A program made the translations under genes and the position numbers. Shown here piece by piece: positions 40,901-49,115 of a DNA stretch of 64,000 bases. The notes under the pieces are model-generated. The model had not been told where the DNA came from. It made no database searches and worked only from the letters and a program-made list of their open reading frames with translations. How positions within the stretch are numbered: position 1 is the stretch's first letter; every line of letters starts with the position of its first letter. Source of the stretch: Elusimicrobiota bacterium (GTDB lineage Bacteria; Elusimicrobiota; Endomicrobiia; Endomicrobiales; Endomicrobiaceae); NCBI GenBank assembly GCA_017528425.1, contig JAFXOV010000063.1:26093-90092 (forward strand), read 5' to 3'.

Positions 40901-40930
40901 AGAATACTAAATTAATAGCTAAAAAGCCAA
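40901..40930 (-). promoter_or_regulatory. Possible promoter of gcvH-gcvPA-gcvPB
   Basis: TTGGCT (40925-40930), 18-base spacer and TATTCT (40901-40906) on the minus strand, about 50 bases before the gcvH start. The match is moderate. The 80-base gap is too short for a glycine riboswitch, and none is seen. Confidence 0.4.
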
Positions 40931-41545
40931 TTATTTTGCAAACATTTTAACACAGCAAAATCCACCGATAAGAAGAATCGTAAAAATGATTGTAAGAAGG
41001 TTAAAATATTTCTCTATAAAGTACTGAATTTTCTCACCGAAAATTCTTATAAGAATTGCAACTATAAAAAATCTTGCGGATCTTCCTATTGCGGAAGCAA
41101 CAATTAAAGATGTTAAGGAAATTTTAACAAGACCTGCAACTATGGTAAAAACTTTAAACGGAATAGGCGTAAATGCCGCTGTAAAAATAGCAAGAAAAGC
41201 ATGTTCGTGATATTTCGCGCTTACAACATCTACTGCCCCATGCAAATTATATAAATCGACTATTTTTTGACCTATAAGCTCATAAAACTGATAACCGATA
41301 AAATAACCCAACAATGCACCTAAAATCGAACCTACCGAGCAAATAAGTGCTATTTGAAACCATTTTTTCCTTTCCGCAATAACCATCGGTATAAGTAAAA
41401 CATCCGGCGGAACAGGGAAAAAAGAACTTTCCGCAAAAGCTATAAAAAAAAGTGCCCAACTTGCATATTTTGTTCTGGACCAGTTTATAGTCCAGTCGTA
41501 ACATTTTCTTATAAAGTTCATGGGATATTCAAATATTTTTTTCAT
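40931..41545 (-). CDS. DedA/YqaA-family inner membrane protein
   Basis: A 204-residue membrane protein of the DedA (SNARE-associated/VTT) family, YqaA-like branch. FAESSFFPVPPDVLLIP (about 37-53) is the re-entrant motif; GALLGYFIGYQFYELIG and a Pro-containing AAFTPIPFKVFTIVAGL further on fit the fold. Members move lipids, and some flip undecaprenyl phosphate back across the membrane. That would fit the neighbour uppP, whose stop is 2 bases upstream; this link is inference. It is the last gene of its operon. Confidence 0.85.
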   Translation of the reverse strand: MKKIFEYPMNFIRKCYDWTINWSRTKYASWALFFIAFAESSFFPVPPDVLLIPMVIAERKKWFQIALICSVGSILGALLGYFIGYQFYELIGQKIVDLYNLHGAVDVVSAKYHEHAFLAIFTAAFTPIPFKVFTIVAGLVKISLTSLIVASAIGRSARFFIVAILIRIFGEKIQYFIEKYFNLLTIIFTILLIGGFCCVKMFAK

Positions 41546-41547
41546 TA

Positions 41548-42357
41548 TTAACCTTTAAAATAATAAAAGCCCAAAAGAAGAGCTCCGAACAAAATTCTGT
41601 ACCAACCGAATAATTTGAAATTATTTGCGGAAATATATTTTATAAACCATTTTATTACGATTATTGCCGAGATAAACGCAGAAATAAAACCTATAGCAAT
41701 AATTATGCAGGATTCTGTATTTAAAACAGACGAACTTTTGTATAAATCGTAAAATGTTGCAGCAAACATTATCGGTATAGCCAGAAAGAAAGAAAACTCG
41801 GCTGCAGCTTTTCTTGAAAGTCCGGAACAAACACCGCCCATTATCGTTGCTCCCGCTCTTGATACTCCGGGTATAAGAGATAAAATCTGTGCAAGTCCCA
41901 CAATTAAAGCAGACTTTTTAGTTATATCAAAGGCTTCTTGTGTTTTTACCTGCAACTTCTTATTCTCTATATAAATAATTGCATAACCGCCCAAAATAAG
42001 TGCAAAAGATACCGTTATGGGATTAAACAAATAATGTTTTATTATTCCGTGAAAGAAAAAACCAACTACGGATGCAGGAATAAATGCTATTAAAACATTT
42101 ACTATAAAATCGAAAGATTTTTTATCTTTAAATGCGGTTTTTATCAAATTTAAAATCTTTTCTCTGTAAAGCCAAACAACTGCCAGAATTGCACCAAGCT
42201 GAATTACAATTTCAAACAATGTTGCAACTTCACTGTTAAACTTTATTATATCGGCACAAACAATCAGATGCCCCGTAGAAGATATCGGCAAAAATTCCGT
42301 AAGACCTTCTACTATACCTAAAAATATTGTTTTAAATATTAGGATTATATCCAGCAT
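41548..42357 (-). CDS. uppP: Undecaprenyl-diphosphatase UppP/BacA
   Basis: Integral membrane phosphatase turning undecaprenyl diphosphate into the monophosphate carrier used for peptidoglycan and glycan synthesis; overproduction gives bacitracin resistance. 269 residues. The two catalytic blocks are present: GLTEFLPISSTGHLIV (about 18-33) and PGVSRAGATIMGG (about 165-177). It overlaps the sensor-like gene upstream by 1 base and is followed by a DedA gene. Confidence 0.96.
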   Translation of the reverse strand: MLDIILIFKTIFLGIVEGLTEFLPISSTGHLIVCADIIKFNSEVATLFEIVIQLGAILAVVWLYREKILNLIKTAFKDKKSFDFIVNVLIAFIPASVVGFFFHGIIKHYLFNPITVSFALILGGYAIIYIENKKLQVKTQEAFDITKKSALIVGLAQILSLIPGVSRAGATIMGGVCSGLSRKAAAEFSFFLAIPIMFAATFYDLYKSSSVLNTESCIIIAIGFISAFISAIIVIKWFIKYISANNFKLFGWYRILFGALLLGFYYFKG

Positions 42358-43370
42358 TAGAATGTATCCTTTCTTGTGTTACCAGAAATAATTATTCCGA
42401 CAAAATCATCTTGATCATCTTTTACCGGAGTGATATTTATTTTGTATGCGGAAATATCAACATTGATAACATCAGAAGGATTTTCCAACAAAGTTGAAAC
42501 GGATTTTAATATTTCTGAATTTCTTGTTAATTTTACTACATGTTCCCCAACTGTCTTTTCGTCTAAAACAACATTGTTGTCATCCGAATAATAAATAAGT
42601 CTTGCATTACTGTCCAAAACAACAAAAACTTCATCGCTGTAACTTAAATAAGATTTGCAAAGAGTGTTCATAAAATTTTTTAATTTCAGAACCGTATTTT
42701 CATCGTTTTCATCCGCATTACTGCTGTAAGACAATGCCATTTTAACTATATCATAATAAATAGTTTTCTTCTTGGTATTATTTAACGATAAATATTTTTT
42801 TGCTTTATTGAACGGACGCAAGAACAAAAATATAGATAAATAATAGATTACAAACACCAATAAAGCACAAACTATAAAACCATAAACATAAAGTTTTATT
42901 TTCCACAATTTTAAATCATTATAAATCGATTCCAATGAAAATTTTACACACAAAAAAGAATTATCGTTTAACGGTAAAGAATAAACTATTGTATATTGAT
43001 CTATGTTTCTAACAGCCATTTCTTTTATCTTTACGAGTTCTCTGTAAAAATCCTGATCATATTTTTTATTCCATTTTTCGGAATTATCATGGATTAATAT
43101 ATTCAAGTCGGAATCTATAATAAAACATTCCTGTACGGATTTTACTTTTGATAATTTTTCAACACCGTAAAGCAACGATATATCGTCGGATTTTGATAAT
43201 GAAGCTTTTATTTCCGGTGCGGTTAATTCTATATTTGCAACTATATTTTCCTGCGATAAATTTGTTTGTATTGAAATTCTTTCTTTATAGAGAATTTCTA
43301 CAAACAAATACATTAATACTGCGGAAAACAAAAATGATAATACGGATAAAATTATTATATTTCTTTTCAT
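42357..43370 (-). CDS. Two-helix membrane sensor-like protein without output domain
   Basis: 337 residues: a membrane helix at about 5-27, an exported domain of about 130 residues that reads like a Cache sensor (VEKLSKVKSVQECFIIDSD and YTIVYSLPLNDNSFLCVKF), a second helix near 155-180, and a cytoplasmic PAS-like domain (YSDEVFVVLDSNARLIYY and DDQDDFVGIIISG). No kinase, cyclase or methyl-accepting domain follows, so how it would signal is unclear. It might partner with a separate protein. It lies between the DJ-1 gene and uppP, overlapping the latter by 1 base. Assignment is by pattern only. Confidence 0.6.
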   Translation of the reverse strand: MKRNIIILSVLSFLFSAVLMYLFVEILYKERISIQTNLSQENIVANIELTAPEIKASLSKSDDISLLYGVEKLSKVKSVQECFIIDSDLNILIHDNSEKWNKKYDQDFYRELVKIKEMAVRNIDQYTIVYSLPLNDNSFLCVKFSLESIYNDLKLWKIKLYVYGFIVCALLVFVIYYLSIFLFLRPFNKAKKYLSLNNTKKKTIYYDIVKMALSYSSNADENDENTVLKLKNFMNTLCKSYLSYSDEVFVVLDSNARLIYYSDDNNVVLDEKTVGEHVVKLTRNSEILKSVSTLLENPSDVINVDISAYKINITPVKDDQDDFVGIIISGNTRKDTF

Positions 43371-43375
43371 AAAGG

Positions 43376-43879
43376 TTATATTACTTTCAATAATGCTTCG
43401 GCAAACTCCGTTGCTGCTTGAGGACCGTTACCTGTAACGATTTTTCCGTCAACTTCAACGGAATTACCGGTATAAATGGCTCCGTTTTGTAACAAAGCAT
43501 CCGCTCCGTCCGGAAATACCGTTGCCTTTTTATTTTGCAATAATCCCGCATTTGCAAGTATTACAGGAGCAATACATATAGCACTTACAAGTTTACCTTT
43601 TGCATAAAATTGTCTTGCTATATTGTGAATTGTTTCATCTTCAAAATAAACAGCTGCTCCGCCGCCGCCCACGAAAAATATTCCGTCAAAATCATCAACT
43701 TTTATATCTTTTGCAAGCATTTGGCTTTGAGCTTTTATTTTTATTTTCCCGTATATTTCCCCTACAACGGTACTTGCCGTAGTAACTTCAACTCCGGCTT
43801 CTTCCAATATTGTTTTAGGTTCAATATATTCTTCGTCTCTAAAAACTTCAGGTGCAACTACAAATACAATTTTTTTCAT
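43376..43879 (-). CDS. DJ-1/PfpI-family protein
   Basis: A 167-residue cytoplasmic protein of the DJ-1/ThiJ/PfpI superfamily. The nucleophile elbow is SAICIAPVIL with Cys102; FDGIFFVGGGGAAVYF precedes it and GNGPQAATEFAEALL ends the chain. Proposed activities of the family include glyoxalase, deglycase and chaperone roles; none can be assigned here. It starts 2 bases after the cyclophilin stop, in the same operon. Confidence 0.88.
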   Translation of the reverse strand: MKKIVFVVAPEVFRDEEYIEPKTILEEAGVEVTTASTVVGEIYGKIKIKAQSQMLAKDIKVDDFDGIFFVGGGGAAVYFEDETIHNIARQFYAKGKLVSAICIAPVILANAGLLQNKKATVFPDGADALLQNGAIYTGNSVEVDGKIVTGNGPQAATEFAEALLKVI

Positions 43880-43881
43880 AA

Positions 43882-44535
43882 TTATTTTTCTTCTATTGTT
43901 ATTTTCTTTATATATACCGGATCTATAGGATCATTGGAAAAACCGCAATCCACTCTTGCAATTTTTTTAACTACTTCCAAATCTTCTTTACTTACAACTT
44001 GTCCGAATATTGTGTGATGACCGTTTAACCACGGTGTAGTTACTTCGGTAATAAAAAATTGTGAGCCGTTGGTATTTGGCCCTGCATTTGCCATAGCAAG
44101 AAGTCCGGGCTGACTAAATTTTAAACCATTATCGGTTTCATCTTCAAATGTATATCCCGGGCCGCCTGTTCCTGTTCCCAACGGGCATCCGCCTTGTATC
44201 ATAAATTCAGGTATAACTCTGTGAAATGTTAAACCGTCATAAAATTTTCTTTTCTCTTTTTTGCCTGTCTTTGGATCCGTAAATTCCTTTTTACCTTCGG
44301 CAAGACCAACAAAATTTGCTACCGTAATCGGTGCTTTGTCGGCAAACAACTCAACTTCAATCGTGCCCATGGATGTTTCAATAATTGCTTTCATCTTTTT
44401 ATTCTCCATTCTTTTTATTTCTTTGGCAACATCATACTCATCATTTGCCTGTTCCGTCTTTTTAACTACTGCTTTATCTGACGAACAAGCAAAAACAAAA
44501 AACAACCCTAATAATATAAAACATATCTTTTTCAT
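43882..44535 (-). CDS. Cyclophilin-type peptidyl-prolyl isomerase, lipoprotein
   Basis: A 217-residue exported proline isomerase. The N-terminus is a lipoprotein signal ([13 protein letters not shown], lipid Cys at about 17), so the enzyme is membrane-anchored and faces the periplasm. The cyclophilin fold follows from about residue 50: [20 protein letters not shown] carries the catalytic Arg, then [22 protein letters not shown]. It likely helps outer-membrane or exported proteins fold. It lies downstream of mltG after a 54-base gap. Confidence 0.92.
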   Translation of the reverse strand: MKKICFILLGLFFVFACSSDKAVVKKTEQANDEYDVAKEIKRMENKKMKAIIETSMGTIEVELFADKAPITVANFVGLAEGKKEFTDPKTGKKEKRKFYDGLTFHRVIPEFMIQGGCPLGTGTGGPGYTFEDETDNGLKFSQPGLLAMANAGPNTNGSQFFITEVTTPWLNGHHTIFGQVVSKEDLEVVKKIARVDCGFSNDPIDPVYIKKITIEEK

Positions 44536-44589
44536 AATAAGAAAATTTTACTACAAAACTTTGTTTTATGTCAACAAAAAACTATCCGA

Positions 44590-45543
44590 CTATTTTTTAT
44601 TCTTTTTCGAAACTATTTTATTTTTTATATGCTGTTCAAATGTTGACGAAAAATAATGTGTTCCGTTGCCTTTTGAAACAAAATATAAACTATCTGTTAC
44701 TTCAGGATACAAAACGGCATCCATTGCTTTTGCTCCCGGATTACAAATAGGTCCCGGAGGAAGTCCTTTGTGTCTGTAAGTATTATACGGGGAATCAAAC
44801 TTTAAATCTTCAAAAGACAATCTCTCTTTATTTATACCCATTGCATATAAAACGGTTGAACATGATTCCAATCGCATACCTTTTGCCAATCTGTTTAGGA
44901 AAATACCTGCTATAATAGGTCTTTCCCTGTCGGCTATTGCTTCTTTTTCCACTATAGATGCAAGAATTATAACATCTCTTTTTGGTTTATTTATCTGGTT
45001 CAATCTTTCTTCTCTTTCTTTTGTCCAGTATCTGTTAAATTCTTCGTTCATAACTTTTATTATTTCTTGTTCGTCCATTTGAGGCAAAAGGAAATATGTG
45101 TTAGGAAACAAAAAACCTTCCATATTTTGTTCGGTAGCCAAATTAATGAATTTTTCTTCGTCACAAATTTTATTTTCCGCTAAAACTTTTGCTATCTGTT
45201 TTATGTTAAATCCTTCGGGAACAGTAACTTTTATATTTTTACTTTCACCGTTTTTTATTTTGTTTATTATTGTATTTAAAGGATCTTTCTTATTAAAATC
45301 GTATAACCCTGCCTGCAATTTTGTGGAATAGCCGTAAAATTTTATTAAAGCAACAAATAATTTTTGTGATGAAATCACTTCGGAATTTTTTAAAATTTTT
45401 GCTATTGTATGAGGCGAAGAACCTTTGGGTATAAGAACTTCAACAACTTTATCTTCTCTTGTTGCTTGAAATATTATTAATAAAACAAAAGCGAAAAATA
45501 TTATAAAAATTACTGTTGTTATTATTTTTTTTATTTTAGCCAT
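44590..45543 (-). CDS. mltG: Endolytic murein transglycosylase MltG
   Basis: Cuts nascent peptidoglycan strands near their membrane end and may set glycan length. 317 residues: an N-terminal membrane helix (IITTVIFIIFFAFVLLIIF), a LysM-like part (SSPHTIAKILKNSEVI), then the YceG catalytic domain with ILASIVEKEA (catalytic Glu), RPIIAGIFLNRLAKGMRLE and SPYNTYRHKGLPPGPICNPG. Its start overlaps the NYN RNase gene by 13 bases, so the two are coupled. Confidence 0.95.
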   Translation of the reverse strand: MAKIKKIITTVIFIIFFAFVLLIIFQATREDKVVEVLIPKGSSPHTIAKILKNSEVISSQKLFVALIKFYGYSTKLQAGLYDFNKKDPLNTIINKIKNGESKNIKVTVPEGFNIKQIAKVLAENKICDEEKFINLATEQNMEGFLFPNTYFLLPQMDEQEIIKVMNEEFNRYWTKEREERLNQINKPKRDVIILASIVEKEAIADRERPIIAGIFLNRLAKGMRLESCSTVLYAMGINKERLSFEDLKFDSPYNTYRHKGLPPGPICNPGAKAMDAVLYPEVTDSLYFVSKGNGTHYFSSTFEQHIKNKIVSKKNKK

Positions 45544-46112
45544 AAATCGCTCAACTCCGCAGTTATATCAAATTCCGTATCGGCATTTTCCTTTTTCTTT
45601 TTATTTTTATTTTCTTTTTTAGGTTGTGTATCTTCCTTCAACCATAAATCGCTGAGTTCTCTGCTTATTTCGGAAAAATCGTCTTTTTGTTTCATTCTTA
45701 TAATATTGTTCGGTCTTGTTTGTTCTTTCGCTCTGTTGTATATAAACTCGGCAACTGCCATTTTTTTTGCACCTTTACCTCCGATTCGTCTAAAAATACC
45801 TTTATCGTTGGTAACTACCGTTATATTATACGGTTTTTGAGCTTTTTCAACATATTCCACAATAACATCATCAGCGGATTTTTGCCCTTCACTGAAAATT
45901 GTTTTTATTCCTTTTATTGTGGTTGTCGTATAACCATCGGCTTCATAAGGGTTGGAACTTCTGCAATCAAAAACAATTGTAACTTTATTGTTACCCTGCG
46001 GATTATATTTCAATATAAAGTCAATAAGCTTATCTCTCTGCAATTCAAGTGTCCTTGCAGAAAACATCTCGCTGAACTTAATTACATTATATCCGTCTAC
46101 CAAAAATTCCAT
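45531..46112 (-). CDS. YacP-type NYN-domain RNase
   Basis: A 193-residue protein with a PIN-like NYN nuclease domain: FLVDGYNVIKFSE at the start and TIVFDCRSSNPYEADGY, SADDVIVEYVEK and VVTNDKGIFRRI supply the acidic site. The family includes B. subtilis Rae1/YacP, which cuts mRNA at the ribosome. After residue 150 comes a Lys/Asp-rich linker in which a short sequence, ELSDLWLK, occurs twice, a possible short binding motif. It overlaps mltG. Confidence 0.85.
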   Translation of the reverse strand: MEFLVDGYNVIKFSEMFSARTLELQRDKLIDFILKYNPQGNNKVTIVFDCRSSNPYEADGYTTTTIKGIKTIFSEGQKSADDVIVEYVEKAQKPYNITVVTNDKGIFRRIGGKGAKKMAVAEFIYNRAKEQTRPNNIIRMKQKDDFSEISRELSDLWLKEDTQPKKENKNKKKKENADTEFDITAELSDLWLK

Positions 46113-46127
46113 TTAATGTAATCTCTG

Positions 46128-46886
46128 TTATTGAGTTACAACTTCTCCGAGCTTGGAAACTTTAAACTTAATTTCTTTTGTTGCTTCTTTGCCCAATGCT
46201 CTTACTTTAAATACTGCAACATATTTACCTTTTTTCAAATCTATTTTAGAGAACAATCTTTCATTGAAATCTCTTTTCTGCTCACAATATGTAGGAACTG
46301 TTTCTTGTATGGGAATAGTTTTTAACAATTTCTTTTTCTTCTTACTGTAAATTTCAACGGTACCGGAATGTCTTATATGAACGTTACCTTTATTTTCCAA
46401 TTTCATTTTATAAGATATAAAATCTCCCGCCGTATATAAATCCAAAGAATCTATACAAAAATCTATATTTTCGGTTCCCTGAACCGTAACATATATAGGA
46501 ACGGAAATCGATATGCTTATCATTTGGCCTTCTTCCTGATCTACGGAAAAATTTATCCTTGCCGAGATAGAACCTTTAAAATTTTCATCCACTAAAACCG
46601 TATAAGGTACTTCTACGGCTTCTCCCGCAGGAATAAAATATTTATATTTTTCAAACACCAACCATTTATTAACATCTGCATCTTTATTTACAGAAAAAGA
46701 ATTCCCTTTTGTAACTTCAACGGTAATATTTATATTTCTGTCGTATGTGTTTTTTACTTTATATTTGCCCTCATACTTAGAACCCGGTTCCCCGAAAACA
46801 TTGGTTACGGACGGATCAACGGATAATCCGGCATAAGCTAAATTAAAACAAAACAAGAAACTTAAAATTGCCAAAAATTTTTTCAT
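46128..46886 (-). CDS. Exported beta-sandwich protein, pilus-chaperone-like
   Basis: 252 residues with a signal peptide (MKKFLAILSFLFCFNLAYAG) and two all-beta parts. The first (SVDPSVTNVFGEPGSKYEGKYK and FIPAGEAVEVPYTVLVDE) reads like the Ig-fold of PapD-type or DUF916-like proteins; the second (LENKGNVHIRHSGTVEIYS) is another Ig-like domain. No usher or pilin gene is nearby. Function unknown; probably periplasmic binding or surface assembly. It is the first gene of the run into the NYN gene. Confidence 0.6.
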   Translation of the reverse strand: MKKFLAILSFLFCFNLAYAGLSVDPSVTNVFGEPGSKYEGKYKVKNTYDRNINITVEVTKGNSFSVNKDADVNKWLVFEKYKYFIPAGEAVEVPYTVLVDENFKGSISARINFSVDQEEGQMISISISVPIYVTVQGTENIDFCIDSLDLYTAGDFISYKMKLENKGNVHIRHSGTVEIYSKKKKKLLKTIPIQETVPTYCEQKRDFNERLFSKIDLKKGKYVAVFKVRALGKEATKEIKFKVSKLGEVVTQ

Positions 46887-46937
46887 AATATCTCTCCGCT
46901 TAATATTCTTATATTACTTACATATTTTACAAAAATT

Positions 46938-47363
46938 TTATAAAGAAGTTGAATGAATATCCAAATATGTTTGCAAAATAAATGTTGCTGCCAATTTATC
47001 TCTTAAACCTTTTCTTTTTTCTCTCGACACATTAGCTTCTTCAACCAACACTCTTTCCGCTTGTGTCGTGGTTAATCTTTCATCTATCATTTCAACTTTT
47101 ATATCTGTTACTTTTTTCAATTCCTCAACAAATTCCGTTGCAAGTTGTGCCATTTCCCCTTCGGTAGCATTCATATTAACCGGTTTTCCTACAACTATGC
47201 AGGAAACTTCTTTTTCTTTTGCTATTTTCAAAATATTTTCTATGTTGTTTTTAAGGCCTTTAAATTCTATAACATCATACGGCTGTGCCATCATCCCCAT
47301 AATATCGGACAATGCAAGCCCTATTCTTTTTTTCCCGTAATCTATTCCTAAATATCTGCCCAT
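46938..47363 (-). CDS. ruvX: RuvX/YqgF-type nuclease
   Basis: A 141-residue RNase H-fold enzyme involved in maturing the 16S rRNA 5' end and possibly resolving Holliday junctions. Motifs: YLGIDYGKKRIGLALSD (first Asp), IVVGKPVNMNATEG, EMIDERLTT (Glu/Asp) and a final RDKLAATFILQTYLD. All are intact. The gene follows cinA after 53 bases. Confidence 0.95.
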   Translation of the reverse strand: MGRYLGIDYGKKRIGLALSDIMGMMAQPYDVIEFKGLKNNIENILKIAKEKEVSCIVVGKPVNMNATEGEMAQLATEFVEELKKVTDIKVEMIDERLTTTQAERVLVEEANVSREKRKGLRDKLAATFILQTYLDIHSTSL

Positions 47364-47410
47364 AACAAAATCCTCTTTTGTCTCTCTTTTCTTTTAGACA
47401 TCCATATATC

Positions 47411-47433
47411 AAAAAGTTACTTTGTAACTTTTT
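47411..47433 (-). terminator. Possible terminator at the end of cinA
   Basis: AAAAAGTTAC (47411-47420) and GTAACTTTTT (47424-47433) form a 10-bp stem with a 3-nt loop overlapping the cinA stop. The T-run is part of the stem and is short, so this would be a weak terminator. Confidence 0.4.
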
Positions 47434-48718
47434 TATTTCTTGTTTTTAAAATCAGTCTTCTTAAACTATCAAGAGCCACATTTGTTGCTCTTTCTCTGAT
47501 ATCTTGTCTTGTTCCTAAAAACATACATTTATTTACTTCATTATTACCATTAAAAGATACTCCGATATAAACAAGTCCCACAGGTTTTTCCGCGCTTCCC
47601 CCATCCGGACCGGCAATACCGGTAATACTTACAGCATATTCGGATTTTGACAATTTTAAAATTCCGTTAAGCATTTCGTTTGCCGTCTGTTCACTTACGG
47701 CACCGAACTGTTCCAAAGTTTCTTTTTTAACGTTTAACAATTGTATTTTTGCTTCGTTGGAATAAGTTACAACAGACTCTTTAAAACACATTGAACTGCC
47801 GGGAGTATTTGTAAGTTTTGAAGCCACCATACCGCCCGTACAAGATTCTGCAACAGACACTGTTCTTTTTGATTCTGACAACATTTTTTGAACAACTGCT
47901 TCCAACGTATCTTCGTTATACCCGTAAATATTGTCACCTAAAACATCAACAAATTCATTATTGATATTTTTCAATGTATCGTCTATTATCAGTTCGTTTT
48001 CACCGCTTACGGAAACTTTTACATCTATTAAATAGTTGTGTGCCAATATCGCAAATTCTATATCGTCGTCATTAGACAAATAATCTATTGTAGGTTTTAT
48101 TTTTTCGTCAACCAAAGATTCTGCCATACCGCAAATATGCAAAATCAAAGTTTTTTTCATTTTTACCTGATAACTTCTCATAAAAGGTAAAACTGTTTCT
48201 TCAAACATCGGATGCAATTCTCTCGGAGGTCCGGGCAACAAAAAGATTGTCTTTCTGACTTTTTTATTTTCATCCACAGCATAATTAAAATGAAGCATTT
48301 GTCCCGGCGCAGTTCCAAATCTGTTTTCCAAAACTTTTGCACCTTCCAAAACATAAGATTGTCTTTCGTTGTTTTGTGCCGGATTTTTTATTCCCCTTTT
48401 TTCAAAATATTGAACAATTGCCTGTTGAACGGATTCATCTTTATATGTCTTTACATTTAAAATCTCGGATACCGTTTCTACTGTTATATCGTCGAAAGTA
48501 GGACCTAATCCTCCGGTTACAATAATTACGGAACTTCTTTTTACCGCTTCCTGCAAAACTGATTTAAATTCTTTTTTTCTATCGGCAACAGTCGTAATTA
48601 AAGATAAAGCTAAACCTATCTCGTTAAGCTTTGAACCGATAAAACTTGCATGTGTATTCAGTTTCCCCGTCAATAATTCACTTCCGCTACAAATTAATTC
48701 TATATTCAATTTAATCAC
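47417..48718 (-). CDS. cinA: CinA-family nicotinamide-nucleotide amidohydrolase
   Basis: A 433-residue two-domain protein. The N-terminal MoaB/MogA-like domain (CSGSELLTGKLNTHASFIGSK, VTGGLGPTFDD, LLPGPPREL) corresponds to the ADP-ribose pyrophosphatase half; the C-terminal domain (SVAESCTGGMVASKLTNTPG and VSITGIAGPDGGSAEKPVG) is the NMN deamidase of pyridine nucleotide salvage. Both active sites look intact. Upstream is a small DUF3467 gene, whose stop is 1 base away, and downstream ruvX. Confidence 0.95.
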   Translation of the reverse strand: MIKLNIELICSGSELLTGKLNTHASFIGSKLNEIGLALSLITTVADRKKEFKSVLQEAVKRSSVIIVTGGLGPTFDDITVETVSEILNVKTYKDESVQQAIVQYFEKRGIKNPAQNNERQSYVLEGAKVLENRFGTAPGQMLHFNYAVDENKKVRKTIFLLPGPPRELHPMFEETVLPFMRSYQVKMKKTLILHICGMAESLVDEKIKPTIDYLSNDDDIEFAILAHNYLIDVKVSVSGENELIIDDTLKNINNEFVDVLGDNIYGYNEDTLEAVVQKMLSESKRTVSVAESCTGGMVASKLTNTPGSSMCFKESVVTYSNEAKIQLLNVKKETLEQFGAVSEQTANEMLNGILKLSKSEYAVSITGIAGPDGGSAEKPVGLVYIGVSFNGNNEVNKCMFLGTRQDIRERATNVALDSLRRLILKTRNKKVTK

Positions 48719-48719
48719 C

Positions 48720-49019
48720 TTAATTATAAAATTTCGATTGTTCCTGCATACTTGTTTCAGGAGCTTTTATTTGTCCGAATCTCATTTCGTATTTTGCAAT
48801 ATTGTCTTGTAATGCCTGCAAAATCTTTTTTGCATGTAACGGAGATGTTATTATTCTGTCTTTAACTTTAGCTTTACCGTTCTGAGGTTGAACAAAAATA
48901 AAATCAATAATAAATTCCGTTTGTGAATGAGTTATTAACGCTAAATTGGAATAACTTCCGTTAGCGGTTTGTTCGTCTATTTCTACTTTAATTTCCTGTT
49001 TTTTTATCTCTTCAGCCAT
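48720..49019 (-). CDS. DUF3467 protein
   Basis: A 99-residue cytoplasmic protein of unknown role. The start is put at 49019 (MAEEIKKQ) because AGGAG lies 7 bases before it; a longer frame from 49037 would begin inside that site. The core NGSYSNLALITHSQTEFIID, then DFIFVQP and DRIITSPLHAKKILQALQDN, is typical of DUF3467. It precedes cinA by 1 base, so the pair is co-transcribed. Confidence 0.85.
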   Translation of the reverse strand: MAEEIKKQEIKVEIDEQTANGSYSNLALITHSQTEFIIDFIFVQPQNGKAKVKDRIITSPLHAKKILQALQDNIAKYEMRFGQIKAPETSMQEQSKFYN

Positions 49020-49053
49020 TTCTTTCTCCTGCACCAAATTCTTTAAACAATAT

Positions 49054-49083
49054 TATACAAAAAAAACGGCAATGCTTTCACAT
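49054..49083 (-). promoter_or_regulatory. Possible promoter of DUF3467-cinA
   Basis: TATAAT (49054-49059) on the minus strand with a 4-of-6 match to the -35 (GTGAAA, 49078-49083) at 18 bases. The -35 would lie in the loop and stem of the thrC terminator. Confidence 0.35.
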
Positions 49084-49093
49084 TGCCGTTTAT
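49058..49093 (-). terminator. Terminator of thrS-thrC
   Basis: A perfect 11-bp stem (AAACGGCAATG at 49066-49076 with CATTGCCGTTT at 49083-49093) and 6-nt loop, followed on the minus strand by eight T. It stands 22 bases after the thrC stop. Confidence 0.88.
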
Positions 49094-49115
49094 TATTTAT
49101 AAATAAAAGTTATCG

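Noticed and set aside
40851..40930. Possible glycine riboswitch before gcvH
   Set aside because: The gap is 80 bases with no conserved aptamer sequence visible.
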